DNA of 64,000 nt from Marine Group I thaumarchaeote (GTDB taxonomy: Archaea; Thermoproteota; Nitrososphaeria; Nitrososphaerales; Nitrosopumilaceae): NCBI GenBank assembly GCA_013390785.1, contig JACASW010000001.1:1-64000 (forward strand), written 5' to 3'. Every line of letters begins with the position of its first letter. Within the stretch, counting starts at the first letter, position 1. The translations under genes and the position numbers were made by a program. Positions 16,251 to 25,727 of the stretch are shown here, one piece after another. The notes below the pieces were generated by a model that was given only the letters and a program-made list of their open reading frames with translations, made no database searches and was not told the DNA's origin.

Positions 16251-17292
16251 ACCCTTCCATGTTTGGTTGAGAACTATCTTTTGCATAGAAAACACCTGAC
16301 CATCCCTTCTCAGAGAATTCAGTCAAGTGTGCATGAAACATGTATCTTCCCGTATATTCATATTCAAACTCTAGAATTCCCCTTTCACTTTGTGAAAATG
16401 TAGTCATGTCAGTAAACTCTGATGGAACCATATCAGTACCAGTTGGATAATATTTGTACAAGGTTCCATGTAAATGGAAATTGTTGATGGGGTCTAACCC
16501 TACCATATTTACAACATAAACTCTGATTAGTTCATTTGTGCTAACCTGAATGGGGTGGTGCTGGTAGTAAAATGGAATTGTGTTTGCAGCGTATAGATTG
16601 TTTTCACCATCAAAGTCAGTATCAAATCCGTTTAGCATCATAACCATTTCATCAGCATGTTGTCTTCCGTCCTTTGGATCTACGATGAAGACACCATAAA
16701 GTCCATGACCAATGTGCTCTTCAACTGGCATTACATGACAATGATATGGATGAACACCAACAGGGCCTGCTATGAATTCGTAAGTAAACTGACCGCCGTT
16801 AGAACCTACTATCTCAAATATACCGTCCATCTCAGCTGGATGATTTCCGTGAAAGTGAATTGTGTGTTCCTTGTCACCGTTGTTAGTAAAATGAATTCTT
16901 ACTAGATCACCCTCGGTTGCACGTATTGTGGGTCCAGGAACTTGCCCATTAAATGTCCAGACATTATAAAATATGCCAGGAGCAATTTCCATTATTTTGT
17001 CATCTTCAGCTATAATTGTAAATTCACGAAGTGTTGTACCATCTTCTAACTGGGAAACCTTACCATAGTCAAAATCTCGCAGGTATTTTTCCGGATCAAA
17101 CTCAACTTCTTGAATTGTATAAACAGGATCTAATATATCACCAGTTGTCTGTACCACCGCGCCAGAATGAGTTACAAAAACTTCTGGTTGTTCTTGTGCA
17201 GTGATATACATAGCAGGAAAAACAAGATACCCAGCAAAACCCAAAGAAACAACAGCTAGGACAATAACCATTTTTTGCCCACTAGAAAGCAT
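16234..17292 (-). CDS. Two-domain multicopper oxidase, exported
   Basis: 352 residues with an N-terminal membrane/signal segment (about 8-31). Two cupredoxin domains: type 2/3 copper ligands in HTIHFHG (H143, H146, H148) and HPYHCHVMPVEEH (H181, H184, H186), with the type 1 Cys at C185 in domain 1; domain 2 supplies HLH (H273, H275) and HAH (H320, H322) but no Cys. This is the layout of two-domain laccases and related nitrite-reductase-like oxidases of ammonia-oxidising archaea. It probably oxidises a metal or small substrate outside the membrane. Transcribed with the ZIP gene behind a palindromic site. Confidence 0.9.
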   Translation of the reverse strand: MLSSGQKMVIVLAVVSLGFAGYLVFPAMYITAQEQPEVFVTHSGAVVQTTGDILDPVYTIQEVEFDPEKYLRDFDYGKVSQLEDGTTLREFTIIAEDDKIMEIAPGIFYNVWTFNGQVPGPTIRATEGDLVRIHFTNNGDKEHTIHFHGNHPAEMDGIFEIVGSNGGQFTYEFIAGPVGVHPYHCHVMPVEEHIGHGLYGVFIVDPKDGRQHADEMVMMLNGFDTDFDGENNLYAANTIPFYYQHHPIQVSTNELIRVYVVNMVGLDPINNFHLHGTLYKYYPTGTDMVPSEFTDMTTFSQSERGILEFEYEYTGRYMFHAHLTEFSEKGWSGVFYAKDSSQPNMEGYAYGS

Positions 17293-17323
17293 ACGACTGC
17301 TTGAGATATTGAGTATTTAAAAT

Positions 17324-17337
17324 TTAGCCAAGGCTAA
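17324..17337. promoter_or_regulatory. Palindromic operator-like site before the oxidase/ZIP operon
   Basis: TTAGCC-AA-GGCTAA is a perfect 6+6 palindrome directly upstream of the TATA box (TATTTAAAA on the plus strand, 17314-17322) of the multicopper oxidase. Its form resembles sites of DtxR/MntR-type metal-dependent repressors. The position would block promoter access. The regulator is not identified. Confidence 0.5.
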
Positions 17338-17383
17338 CTTTTTTAGTATAAGGTAAAACTAAACAAACTTCAAAATTGACTGT

Positions 17384-18313
17384 TCAAAAACCGTTTTCGT
17401 TTAGAATTAGACCTAATAGTGCAGCACGTGTATATTTTCCATATTCTGCCTGCTCAAAGTACTTCGCTTGATCGCTAGAGTCAACATCTGTCGAAATTTC
17501 ATCTATTCTTGGAAGAGGATGCAAAATTATTGCATCTTCTTTCATCTTTTTTACAACATCCAATCCAATTACATAACTGCCTCTCATTTTGACATATTCT
17601 TCTTCGTCAGGAAATCGTTCTTTTTGTATTCTTGTCATATACAAGACATCTAAATCATCAATATATTCATCAAGACTTGTGGATTCTGTGTAAGAAAGTT
17701 GCTTTTTGATGTCATATGTAGAGTCATTTCTAATTTTTAGCGACTCCGGTGAAATTAGGTGAACGTCAACATCGTAATTACAAAGTCCATGTAACAAAGA
17801 GTAAACTGTTCTTCCATACTTTAGATCTCCGACTATTCCAATCTTCAGTCCATCAATCTTCTTTTTCTCTCTCTTGATTGTGAAGAGATCCTGAATAGCC
17901 TGCGTTGGATGCTCTTCGGTTCCACTTCCACCGTTAATGATTGGTTTCTGTGAAATCTCTGCTGAAAATCTACTAGAACCATCAAGAGGATGTCGTAAAA
18001 CAAGAACGTCCGTGTATCCTGACATGACCTTAACTGTATCAGATAGACTTTCGCCTTTTTGTACTGATGATGAACTTACATCCGCAATTCCAAGCGAAGT
18101 TCCACCAATTAGTGCCATTGCAGACTGGAAACTCAGACGAGTTCTAGTACTTGGCTCAAAGAAGAGATATCCAAGTGTTTTACCTCTTGCAATCTCACGT
18201 CTTTGGTTAGGATCTAAGCCAATGATTTTTTCAGTAGCAGAAAAAACGCTTTCAAGGTTTTCCTTTCCAAAATCTCTAATTGAGATAATGTCCTTCTGGA
18301 AAAAGCCATTCAT
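17384..18313 (-). CDS. pyrB: Aspartate carbamoyltransferase catalytic chain
   Basis: 309 residues from ATG 18313, the usual length; upstream in-frame codons would run into the divergent pyrI gene. The carbamoyl-phosphate loop FFEPSTRTRLSF and the HPTQAIQDLFT motif are intact, and the aspartate-binding LHPLPR segment is near the C-terminus. It forms N-carbamoyl-aspartate, the second step of pyrimidine synthesis, and should assemble with PyrI. The two chains are transcribed in opposite directions from a 39-base gap, which is uncommon because pyrB and pyrI usually form one operon. Confidence 0.95.
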   Translation of the reverse strand: MNGFFQKDIISIRDFGKENLESVFSATEKIIGLDPNQRREIARGKTLGYLFFEPSTRTRLSFQSAMALIGGTSLGIADVSSSSVQKGESLSDTVKVMSGYTDVLVLRHPLDGSSRFSAEISQKPIINGGSGTEEHPTQAIQDLFTIKREKKKIDGLKIGIVGDLKYGRTVYSLLHGLCNYDVDVHLISPESLKIRNDSTYDIKKQLSYTESTSLDEYIDDLDVLYMTRIQKERFPDEEEYVKMRGSYVIGLDVVKKMKEDAIILHPLPRIDEISTDVDSSDQAKYFEQAEYGKYTRAALLGLILNENGF

Positions 18314-18352
18314 CTTTGAACCATTTATAGAGTCATATATACAAACCATGCT

Positions 18353-18814
18353 ATGGAACAGTCGGATCTCGCAGTCAGGCGTATCAAAGATGGCACTGTA
18401 ATAGACCACATTGATGTGGGAAATGGACTTAGGGTGTTGGAGGCACTTCAAATTGACGGTAGTGATGGAAACGTCATCACAATAGCACTAAATGTCCCAA
18501 GTGGAAAACTAAAGAAAAAGGATATGATCAAAGTAGAGGGAAAGTTTCTTGAAGATGATGACACGAACAAACTTGCTGTAATAGCACCAACATCAACAGT
18601 AAATATTGTCAAAAACTACAAGTTGGTAGAGAAGCGACGTGTATCTCTTCCAAACGAGATTGACAGAATTTTTAGGTGCTCAAATCCTGAATGTGTCACA
18701 AACAGTAATGAGCACATTGAATCAATCATGGATGTATTAGATAAAGAAAAATTAGTTTTGAAGTGCAGATATTGTAACAGAGTATTAGACGTAAACCAGT
18801 TGAAATATTCTTAA
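18353..18814 (+). CDS. pyrI: Aspartate carbamoyltransferase regulatory chain
   Basis: 153 residues, full length. The N-terminal allosteric nucleotide domain (1-100) is followed by the zinc domain with C109, C114, C138 and C141 (CSNPEC ... CRYC) that docks on the catalytic trimer. All four cysteines are present, so a regulated dodecamer is expected. It is divergent from pyrB, sharing a very short promoter region in which the two promoters must overlap. Confidence 0.95.
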   Translation: MEQSDLAVRRIKDGTVIDHIDVGNGLRVLEALQIDGSDGNVITIALNVPSGKLKKKDMIKVEGKFLEDDDTNKLAVIAPTSTVNIVKNYKLVEKRRVSLPNEIDRIFRCSNPECVTNSNEHIESIMDVLDKEKLVLKCRYCNRVLDVNQLKYS

Positions 18815-18826
18815 TTTTAAAATGCA

Positions 18827-18884
18827 AGAATGCAGAACTAACACAAAGGGGAGCATCGTGAAAGTCCTGCGATCTTTGCATTCT
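18827..18884. other. Possible structured RNA or terminator between convergent genes
   Basis: AGAATGCA (18827-18834) pairs perfectly with TGCATTCT (18877-18884), enclosing a smaller ATCG/CGAT pairing (18855-18858 with 18870-18873). It lies between pyrI and the end of the ATP synthase operon. It could be a small RNA or a 3'-end hairpin; a T-run for minus-strand termination lies at about 18909-18916. Confidence 0.3.
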
Positions 18885-18967
18885 AGTATTGTAAAGTAAA
18901 ATGATTACCAAAAAAGTGAATTTTCTAACACTATTTTGTGAAAATTTAATCAAGTTTTGGAATTTTT

Positions 18968-21079
18968 CTATTTAACCTTTAGTTTTGGTTTGTCCGATTC
19001 TTTCTTTTCCTGCTGTTCAGAATGATATTGTTCTTCTGTAAATCTTCGTAAAGATCCAAACGGTGAGAATTTTCTGCCGTTACCACGGTAAAACTTGGAG
19101 AAATACTCAACGTAAACCAATCTTGCGCCTTGAATTCCTGGTTCAAAGACTCCTATGATTATGTTGAACAGGTGTCCTATGAATAGTATCATTATGCCAA
19201 GGGCAGCTAATGGAAGTCCAATGTTAAGCGATTTTAAGAAAATATAGTCAATTGTATGAGCAAGTATAACCGATGCTAATAAAATTCCAATCAGTCTTGT
19301 ATAGGAAAGAATGTGGCTGATTATTGTTGCCACTTCCATTAATGCCATGACCTTCATAGGTCCTTTACTTTTATCACAAGCAACCATTAACGCAATTCCA
19401 CCAAAAATTAATCCATAGTACATGTATGCTATTGGATTAACTTCAATCAGTCTATCCCACGTTGGATTAATAGCATCACCGCTTATGAGAGCAAGTCCGA
19501 GAAGAACTATTCCCCAACCAACTGCCAACCATCCAATCTTGACCAAGGCCTCTTTCTTTTCACCTTCTCTCATACAATCAATTACACCTAAAATTAGACC
19601 AAATGATACAAATCCAATTCCAATGTATCCTGCATAAAGCAAGAGCGTACCTGCTTGATGAATTGGATCAATAAATGCCTGTGATGGTCGATTTAAGATC
19701 TCACCAGGTTCTGGAAGACCAGTAACTCCTGCACTGGCAAGAACATCAAACACGTAACCATTGAGGTGGAATCCAAAATGCAAGTCGAATATACATCCTA
19801 ACACAATTCCAACAACACATCCAGGAATCATTGCTTTTGATAGTTTTACCATCTGTCGTTTTTTCAATATCAACATTGCAAAACTACGCAGTTGCCTAGG
19901 CATTATGTTTAGATTGCGCTTTCCTTTTTCTACACGTCTGATAACCCATAGACAGACGAGAAGTATTACCAAACAGTACCCAGTATCACCAATCATCAAT
20001 CCATAGAAGATTGGAAAAATAAGAGCAAAAACCATAGTAGGATCAAATTCCTTGCTCTGCGGTAGGGAATAGAATCGGATGAATGCCTCAAATAATCTAA
20101 ATTTTCCTGGGTTATTCATCAGTGTTGGTGCTTTCTCTTCTTCCTTGGTTTCTAGTTCGTAGATTGTCGTACCATCTGTAAATTTTTCCAAAGTAGACTT
20201 TACATGACCGAGTTTTGATTTTGGAATCCATCCTTCCATTGCAAAGGCATCTTTTGTGACGCCAAGATTAGAAATTACTTCAAGTTTTTTATTCTCTATC
20301 TGCAGTTGTTCTTCAACTTCAACTAAATTGGCAAAATATTTCTCTGAAATTTTGTTTAGTTCACCATTAATCTGTTTCAGCCTTTGATTTTTTGTTTGCA
20401 GTTGACTTTTTTGATTTGTGATGATTTCAGTTGGTTTTCCATTTAGGGTTGGTACTGCCTCAATCTTGACATTGTGAGTTTGGATTATGTTAGCAAACTC
20501 ATCAGCTGAAATGGTAGGAAACACTACTAGAATTAGATGCGTTAATTCTTTTTCTGCTTGGACATAAAGCATGATGTCCTTGCTACGTGGCTCGATAGAT
20601 TTCTTAAATTCCTCAAACTTATCAGATGGGATTCTACCAAAGTAGGATGTTGCAGAGGAAAGTTGAAGAATCTTCAGGTCTTCGGGAAAGAAGCTAAACT
20701 CTTCAACTAGTTTTAGATTGTTCTCAGTATCCTTGATTTCAGTTAGAAGTGCTTCCTTTTCTTTTTCAAGGCTTGCAACCTGCTCGTCAACATCGATGGA
20801 ACTAGCGGTTTGTAAGAGATCATCAATAGAGTCAAAACGCTTTCTAACAGTTACCGGTATACTAGGGAGCACAGTCATTAGCGCTTTAACACGTAATAAT
20901 TCATCAGATACCTGTCTTGTTAGCTCATTGTCACGCTCATTTTTTACAATATCTAAAACATCTTTTGACAATGGTTCTAACTGTAAAATTTCCATGTCAT
21001 GCAAAATAGAAACTGAAGTTTGCTGATTTTTTCGCAGACCCATAATAGCTATCTTAGCCATTTGAACTGGCTTGAACAC
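18968..21079 (-). CDS. atpI: A-type ATP synthase subunit I (a)
   Basis: 703 residues. The N-terminal half (about 1-335) is cytosolic and rich in coiled coil, forming the collar that holds the peripheral stalks. The C-terminal half has about eight membrane helices; the segment SHILSYTRLIGILLAS carries the conserved Arg that faces the rotor carboxylates. It provides the ion half-channels. Last gene of the operon, 2 bases after subunit H. Confidence 0.95.
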   Translation of the reverse strand: MFKPVQMAKIAIMGLRKNQQTSVSILHDMEILQLEPLSKDVLDIVKNERDNELTRQVSDELLRVKALMTVLPSIPVTVRKRFDSIDDLLQTASSIDVDEQVASLEKEKEALLTEIKDTENNLKLVEEFSFFPEDLKILQLSSATSYFGRIPSDKFEEFKKSIEPRSKDIMLYVQAEKELTHLILVVFPTISADEFANIIQTHNVKIEAVPTLNGKPTEIITNQKSQLQTKNQRLKQINGELNKISEKYFANLVEVEEQLQIENKKLEVISNLGVTKDAFAMEGWIPKSKLGHVKSTLEKFTDGTTIYELETKEEEKAPTLMNNPGKFRLFEAFIRFYSLPQSKEFDPTMVFALIFPIFYGLMIGDTGYCLVILLVCLWVIRRVEKGKRNLNIMPRQLRSFAMLILKKRQMVKLSKAMIPGCVVGIVLGCIFDLHFGFHLNGYVFDVLASAGVTGLPEPGEILNRPSQAFIDPIHQAGTLLLYAGYIGIGFVSFGLILGVIDCMREGEKKEALVKIGWLAVGWGIVLLGLALISGDAINPTWDRLIEVNPIAYMYYGLIFGGIALMVACDKSKGPMKVMALMEVATIISHILSYTRLIGILLASVILAHTIDYIFLKSLNIGLPLAALGIMILFIGHLFNIIIGVFEPGIQGARLVYVEYFSKFYRGNGRKFSPFGSLRRFTEEQYHSEQQEKKESDKPKLKVK

Positions 21080-21081
21080 TT

Positions 21082-21411
21082 CTACTCTACTCCTTTTAGT
21101 AAAATGTTGATAATGTCTTGTGCATTTTGTGCTGTAATTTGTGATGCGATATCTTCAGACTTCGTTTTTGCTTCTTCAATTGTTTTCTGTGTTTCAGCGT
21201 TGGCTTTTTTTGTGGCTTCTTCTACGTTTGAATCAACTAGTTTTTCACCCTCAGCCTTTGCAGCAGCAATTGCTTTTTCTAATTCTGACTCTATCTGAAT
21301 GATTTGATCTTCAATCTTACTTTTGTAACTATCAATTTCTTTTTCAGCTTCTTCCTCTACTTGTTTTATCTTCTTCAAAGAGCTGATGTATTGATCTTGT
21401 GACGCCGACAT
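21082..21411 (-). CDS. atpH: A-type ATP synthase subunit H (peripheral stalk)
   Basis: 109 residues from ATG 21411; a GTG at 21420 would add three residues. Almost entirely helical and charged (repeated KAEGEK, EEATKKAN patterns), as expected for the coiled-coil stalk partner of subunit E. The length matches archaeal H subunits. It lies directly before subunit I and just after a 23-codon membrane micro-ORF whose stop falls 2 bases before this ATG. Confidence 0.88.
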   Translation of the reverse strand: MSASQDQYISSLKKIKQVEEEAEKEIDSYKSKIEDQIIQIESELEKAIAAAKAEGEKLVDSNVEEATKKANAETQKTIEEAKTKSEDIASQITAQNAQDIINILLKGVE

Positions 21412-21412
21412 G

Positions 21413-21484
21413 TTATGCACCCAAAAACTCCTTACTCAAATATAATATAACAGCGATAGCTATGAAGATGTTTCCCATCATCAT
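21413..21484 (-). CDS. Candidate 23-residue membrane microprotein in the ATP synthase operon
   Basis: The 110-base gap between subunits D and H holds a short frame starting with three consecutive ATGs (first at 21484) and coding MMMGNIFIAIAVILYLSKE followed by FLGA, one predicted membrane helix. Its TAA falls 2 bases before the ATG of subunit H, the tight spacing seen elsewhere in the operon. This may be a real small subunit, a translational coupling leader, or chance; no family is known to me. Confidence 0.4.
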   Translation of the reverse strand: MMMGNIFIAIAVILYLSKEFLGA

Positions 21485-21530
21485 TGCACGTTTAATATAG
21501 TAAAATTTTTTTTGCTGGGAGTTTTTAAAA

Positions 21531-22190
21531 TTAATTTGCAATTACTTCTACCTCCACATTTTTTTCTCTTTCTTCCATCTTTCGTTTTACAGTCTTTAAC
21601 ATGGCAAACGTATCTCGCTCCATCTCCTCTAGCCTAAACGTAATGAACTTAACAGCAGACTCTAGTCTTGGAATAAATACATTTTCAATTGCGTTAGCTT
21701 TTCGTTTTGTCTTATCAATTTCATAAAGTAATTTTCGTAGTGTAGTTTCTTTTTCTGCAACGTCTAGAACAATTTTATGCACCTCTTGGAATGCCTTCAT
21801 AGCCTCGCTAATGGAAACTGGAATCTCCAACAAATAATCTGTAAGTAATGCTTCCCTTCTTCCACCCTCCAATCGTGGAATCTTTACGCCCATGACGTTC
21901 TTTGGTGTAATTAATAATTTTTTTAATTGAGGAATTTTCATTGCCTCATTTTCCAGTCTCATTTCACCATCAATCATCTCCGCCATCCTTATGCTTTGGT
22001 AACCTTTGATCAGCTCGGCGTTTAGCTCTCCTCGCAATCTGGATGATGCCTTACTAATGCTAAAAAATTCCAGAATCAAAGCTTGACGTTTTAGTTTTAA
22101 CAGCTTGAGTCCCTTTTTTGCAATCTTGATTCGTTTTTTTGTACGCAAGTATTCGAGGCGAGTTGGCCGGATGTCAGCGTTGGATGGCAT
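21531..22190 (-). CDS. atpD: A-type ATP synthase subunit D (central stalk)
   Basis: 219 residues, typical length. The N-terminal PTRLEYLRTKKRIKIAKKG and the long C-terminal helix (about 150-205) form the antiparallel coiled coil that rotates inside the A3B3 head. It follows subunit B after 9 bases. No unusual feature. Confidence 0.95.
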   Translation of the reverse strand: MPSNADIRPTRLEYLRTKKRIKIAKKGLKLLKLKRQALILEFFSISKASSRLRGELNAELIKGYQSIRMAEMIDGEMRLENEAMKIPQLKKLLITPKNVMGVKIPRLEGGRREALLTDYLLEIPVSISEAMKAFQEVHKIVLDVAEKETTLRKLLYEIDKTKRKANAIENVFIPRLESAVKFITFRLEEMERDTFAMLKTVKRKMEEREKNVEVEVIAN

Positions 22191-22199
22191 TCAAATCAC

Positions 22200-23603
22200 C
22201 TATTCAGATTTGTTTGTGCCACCGGTACTAGTCTTCTTTGCATATTTAGCAATAAATTCTGGTTTGATACGGGTAAGTTCAGTCTCTGAAAGCCCTGCTA
22301 ATAGATCCCAACCAAGCGAAAGTGTCTGCTCAATGGAACGGTTCTCGTTAGGTCCCTGATGAACAAATTTTTTCTCAAAGTCGTTTGCAACAATAAGGAA
22401 TTTTCTATCAAGATCACTTAGTGCACCTTCACCTACAATGGCAGCAAGTGCTCTTGCATCTTTACCTTGAGCATAAGCAGCATAAAGTTGGTCCGCAAGT
22501 TGTCTGTGATCTTCTCTTGTTCTTCCTTCACCAATTCCTTGGTTCATTAAACGTGACAAACTTGTTAGAACGTCAACTGGTGGTTGAACGTTTGCTCTGT
22601 GCAATTCCCTATTCATTACAATCTGACCTTCAGTAATGTAGCCAGTAAGATCAGGGATTGGATGTGTGATATCGTCAGCAGGCATTGTAAGAATTGGTAG
22701 TTGTGTTACTGAACCTTTCCTTCCCTTGATTTTTCCTGCACGCTCATAGATTGAAGCTAAATCTGTATACAAATAACCTGGATAACCTCTTCTTCCTGGA
22801 ACTTCTTCACGTGCTGCAGAAATTTCTCTTAATGCTTCACAATAGTTTGTCATATCTGTCATAATAACTAAGACGTGTTGTTCGCGTTCATATGCAAGAA
22901 ATTCTGCAGTGGTTAATGCAAGTCTAGGAGTAAGTATACGTTCCATTGAAGGATCAGAAGATAAGTTAAGGAATAATGCAGTTCTTTCAAGTGAACCACT
23001 CTCTTCAAATTGTTTAATGAAAAAGTTTGCCTCCTCACTTGTAATTCCAATTGCTGCAAAGACAACAGAAAAGTTTTCTTCCGCGCCAAGAACTTGTGCC
23101 TGTCTTGCAATTTGTGATGCAAGTTGATTATGTGGTAAACCGGATGCTGAGAAGATTGGTAGTTTCTGACCCCTTACCAATGTGTTCATTCCGTCAATGT
23201 TTGACATTCCTGTTTGAATGAATTCCGATGGTTCTTCTCTGGAATATGGATTAATGCTGGAACCTACTAGATCAAATTTTTCTTTTGATACAATCTTTGG
23301 TCCATTATCTTTTGGATTTCCTAGTCCGTCAAACACTCTTCCGAGCATTTCATCAGACACTGATAATGTCGCTGTTTCACCAAGGAATGTTGTTGAAGTA
23401 CCGGTAGTGTTAAGACCTAAAGTTTGACCGAAGACCTGGACTATAGCAAGACCTTGACTTGTATCTAACACTTGTCCCTGTCGTCTTTCTCCATTTTCTA
23501 ATTTTATCTCAACCATTTCACCATAAGATGCGTTGTCAACCCCCTTGACAAAAATCAGTGGACCTGCAACTTTGTCTAGTGATTTGTATGATACATTTGC
23601 CAT
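22200..23603 (-). CDS. atpB: A-type ATP synthase subunit B (regulatory nucleotide subunit)
   Basis: 467 residues. Contains the barrel domain, the nucleotide-binding core without a canonical P-loop (as is normal for B), and the motifs [14 protein letters not shown] and [11 protein letters not shown]. It alternates with the catalytic A subunit in the soluble head. The start overlaps the end of the A gene by one base. Confidence 0.96.
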   Translation of the reverse strand: MANVSYKSLDKVAGPLIFVKGVDNASYGEMVEIKLENGERRQGQVLDTSQGLAIVQVFGQTLGLNTTGTSTTFLGETATLSVSDEMLGRVFDGLGNPKDNGPKIVSKEKFDLVGSSINPYSREEPSEFIQTGMSNIDGMNTLVRGQKLPIFSASGLPHNQLASQIARQAQVLGAEENFSVVFAAIGITSEEANFFIKQFEESGSLERTALFLNLSSDPSMERILTPRLALTTAEFLAYEREQHVLVIMTDMTNYCEALREISAAREEVPGRRGYPGYLYTDLASIYERAGKIKGRKGSVTQLPILTMPADDITHPIPDLTGYITEGQIVMNRELHRANVQPPVDVLTSLSRLMNQGIGEGRTREDHRQLADQLYAAYAQGKDARALAAIVGEGALSDLDRKFLIVANDFEKKFVHQGPNENRSIEQTLSLGWDLLAGLSETELTRIKPEFIAKYAKKTSTGGTNKSE

Positions 23604-25366
23604 TAGTTAGAACTCTCCTTTGAAAGTGTATCAAATTCTTGTTTCATCTTACTGTTAATGTCGTTTAGTAATTTTTCTAATTCTTCCTCTTTTGTCCATT
23701 TCATTTTTGGTATCATTCCTCTTGATTCAAGTGCTCCTACTTTGGCAGATGTAGACCCTTTCTTTATTACATCAGCTTCTTTCTTACCAAATTCTAAAAT
23801 CGTGGACAACATCTTATGTTGTTTTTGTATTGATGTGTAAGTGTCAACTTCGTCAAATGCACTTTGCTGTAGATAGTCTTCACGAATTGAACGAGCAGTG
23901 TCTAAGATTCCTTTTTCTGGTTCCGGTAATGCATCATATCCTACAAGTTGTACAATCTCTTGCAGTTCTGATTCTTTCTGTAAAATTTCTAATGCCTCTT
24001 TTCTTAGTTCAATCCAATCCTTTGAAACGTTAGATTTGTACCAGTCTGCCATGTCATCCATATACAAAGAATAGCTTGTCAGCCAGTTGATTGATGGAAA
24101 GTGTCTCCTGTTTGCTAAATTGGCATCAAGTCCCCAGAACACACGGGTTACTCTAAGTGTGTTTTGTGAAACTGGTTCTGAAAAATCTCCTCCAGGTGGA
24201 GATACTGCACCTACTAGTGATAATGATCCCTGTCGCTCTTCAGGGGAAATAACAATGCTTCTTCCACCTCTTTCATAAAACTCTGCCAATCTTCTTCCGA
24301 GATATGCTGGATATCCTTCTTCACCAGGCATCTCTTCTAGTCTTCCTGAAATTTCTCTTAGTGCTTCGGCCCATCTTGAAGTGCTGTCAGCCATAAGTGC
24401 CACACCATATCCCATATCACGATAATATTCGCCCATTGTAATTCCAGTATAGATACTTGCTTCACGTGCAGCTACTGGCATGTTTGAAGTGTTTGCTACT
24501 AGAATAGTTCGTTCCATTAAAGGACGCTTTGATTTTGGATCTATTAGTTCAGGGAATTGTGACAGTACTTCACACATTTCATTTCCTCTTTCTCCACAAC
24601 CAATGTAGACAATTATATCGCTGTCTGCCCATTTAGCAAGCTGTTGTTGTGTTACTGTTTTTCCACTTCCAAAAGGACCTGGAATTGCAGCTGAACCACC
24701 TTTAGCAACAGGGAAAAATGTGTCAAGAACTCTTTGACCAGTAAGTAATGGTTGATCTGGTGCAAGCTTTCTCAAAACTGGTCTTGGTGTTCTTACTGTC
24801 CACCAACTTGATAAACCGATATCAGTTGTTTTGCCATTTTTTACAGCTGCGACTTTATCGTTTACAGTAAATTGTCCTTCAGAAATATCAACAAGTTCGC
24901 CAGAAACGTTGTAAGGTACCATAATTTTGTGTTTGATTAATGGAGTCTCTTGAACTTCAGCAATTATTTCACCTGGAGAAACTTGGTCTCCGTTTTTCTT
25001 TACTGGAATAAAATCCCACTTTTTCTTTTGATCAAGTGCAGGAATCATTTTTCCTCTGCTGATAAAGTCTCCACTTTCTGCAGCTAGAACATTCAAAGGT
25101 CTTTGAATTCCATCATAAATTGATGTTAAGAGTCCAGGACCAAGTTGCATTGAAAGTGGTCTTTCTGTGTTAATTACTTTCTCTCCTGGCTTGAGACCAG
25201 TTGTATCCTCATAAACTTGAATCTGTGCGGTATTTCCTTCTAGACGAATAATTTCACCCATAAGACCCATCTCACCAATACGTACAACATCAAACATATG
25301 CGCACCTTCTAGATCTTTAGCAACAGCAACAGGACCAGAAATTCTTGCAATCGTAGCATCTACCAT
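23603..25366 (-). CDS. atpA: A-type ATP synthase catalytic subunit A
   Basis: 587 residues. The P-loop GPFGSGKT is at 230-237, preceded by the non-homologous insertion (about 110-185) that distinguishes A from F-type beta subunits; [22 protein letters not shown] is represented by the expected catalytic segment. No intein is present. Catalytic site of ATP synthesis driven by the proton or sodium gradient made in ammonia oxidation. Confidence 0.97.
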   Translation of the reverse strand: MVDATIARISGPVAVAKDLEGAHMFDVVRIGEMGLMGEIIRLEGNTAQIQVYEDTTGLKPGEKVINTERPLSMQLGPGLLTSIYDGIQRPLNVLAAESGDFISRGKMIPALDQKKKWDFIPVKKNGDQVSPGEIIAEVQETPLIKHKIMVPYNVSGELVDISEGQFTVNDKVAAVKNGKTTDIGLSSWWTVRTPRPVLRKLAPDQPLLTGQRVLDTFFPVAKGGSAAIPGPFGSGKTVTQQQLAKWADSDIIVYIGCGERGNEMCEVLSQFPELIDPKSKRPLMERTILVANTSNMPVAAREASIYTGITMGEYYRDMGYGVALMADSTSRWAEALREISGRLEEMPGEEGYPAYLGRRLAEFYERGGRSIVISPEERQGSLSLVGAVSPPGGDFSEPVSQNTLRVTRVFWGLDANLANRRHFPSINWLTSYSLYMDDMADWYKSNVSKDWIELRKEALEILQKESELQEIVQLVGYDALPEPEKGILDTARSIREDYLQQSAFDEVDTYTSIQKQHKMLSTILEFGKKEADVIKKGSTSAKVGALESRGMIPKMKWTKEEELEKLLNDINSKMKQEFDTLSKESSN

Positions 25367-25367
25367 A

Positions 25368-25727
25368 TCAGTTAACCTCTATACTAATTCCCAGAACTCG
25401 TTTTGCCAATGCAGCGATTGATTCTTTATCTTCTTCAGCAGTTTCTTTTTGAGATGGCATGAACAACACTAGTGGTTCTATGGACTCCTCAATTTCTGCG
25501 ATAAATTTTGAAGAAAGTTTATCACGCATTGAATTGCTTGCAATAATCAAACCGAACTCACCAGATGAGTAAAGCTCTTGAATTTTTTTACCTGCATCCT
25601 CTTCATTGCTGACAATAAATGTATCATCAATTCCAATCAACCGATAACCAATTACAAGTTCGCGATCGCCTACAACTGCTAATCTACCACTTGTATCAGC
25701 TTTTTGTTTTGAAATCTGTTCACTCAA
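25368..25727 (-). CDS. atpF: A-type ATP synthase subunit F
   Basis: 119 residues, about 15 longer at the N-terminus than the shortest archaeal homologues. The Rossmann-like core begins [19 protein letters not shown] and ends with a helix. It binds the central stalk and stimulates the motor. Its ATG overlaps the stop of subunit C by 4 bases (ATGA). Confidence 0.93.
   Translation of the reverse strand: MSEQISKQKADTSGRLAVVGDRELVIGYRLIGIDDTFIVSNEEDAGKKIQELYSSGEFGLIIASNSMRDKLSSKFIAEIEESIEPLVLFMPSQKETAEEDKESIAALAKRVLGISIEVN

Noticed and set aside
16234-17292. NirK copper nitrite reductase
   Set aside because: The domain layout is that of a two-domain multicopper oxidase with His ligands for a trinuclear centre in both domains; calling it nitrite reductase would go beyond what the sequence shows.
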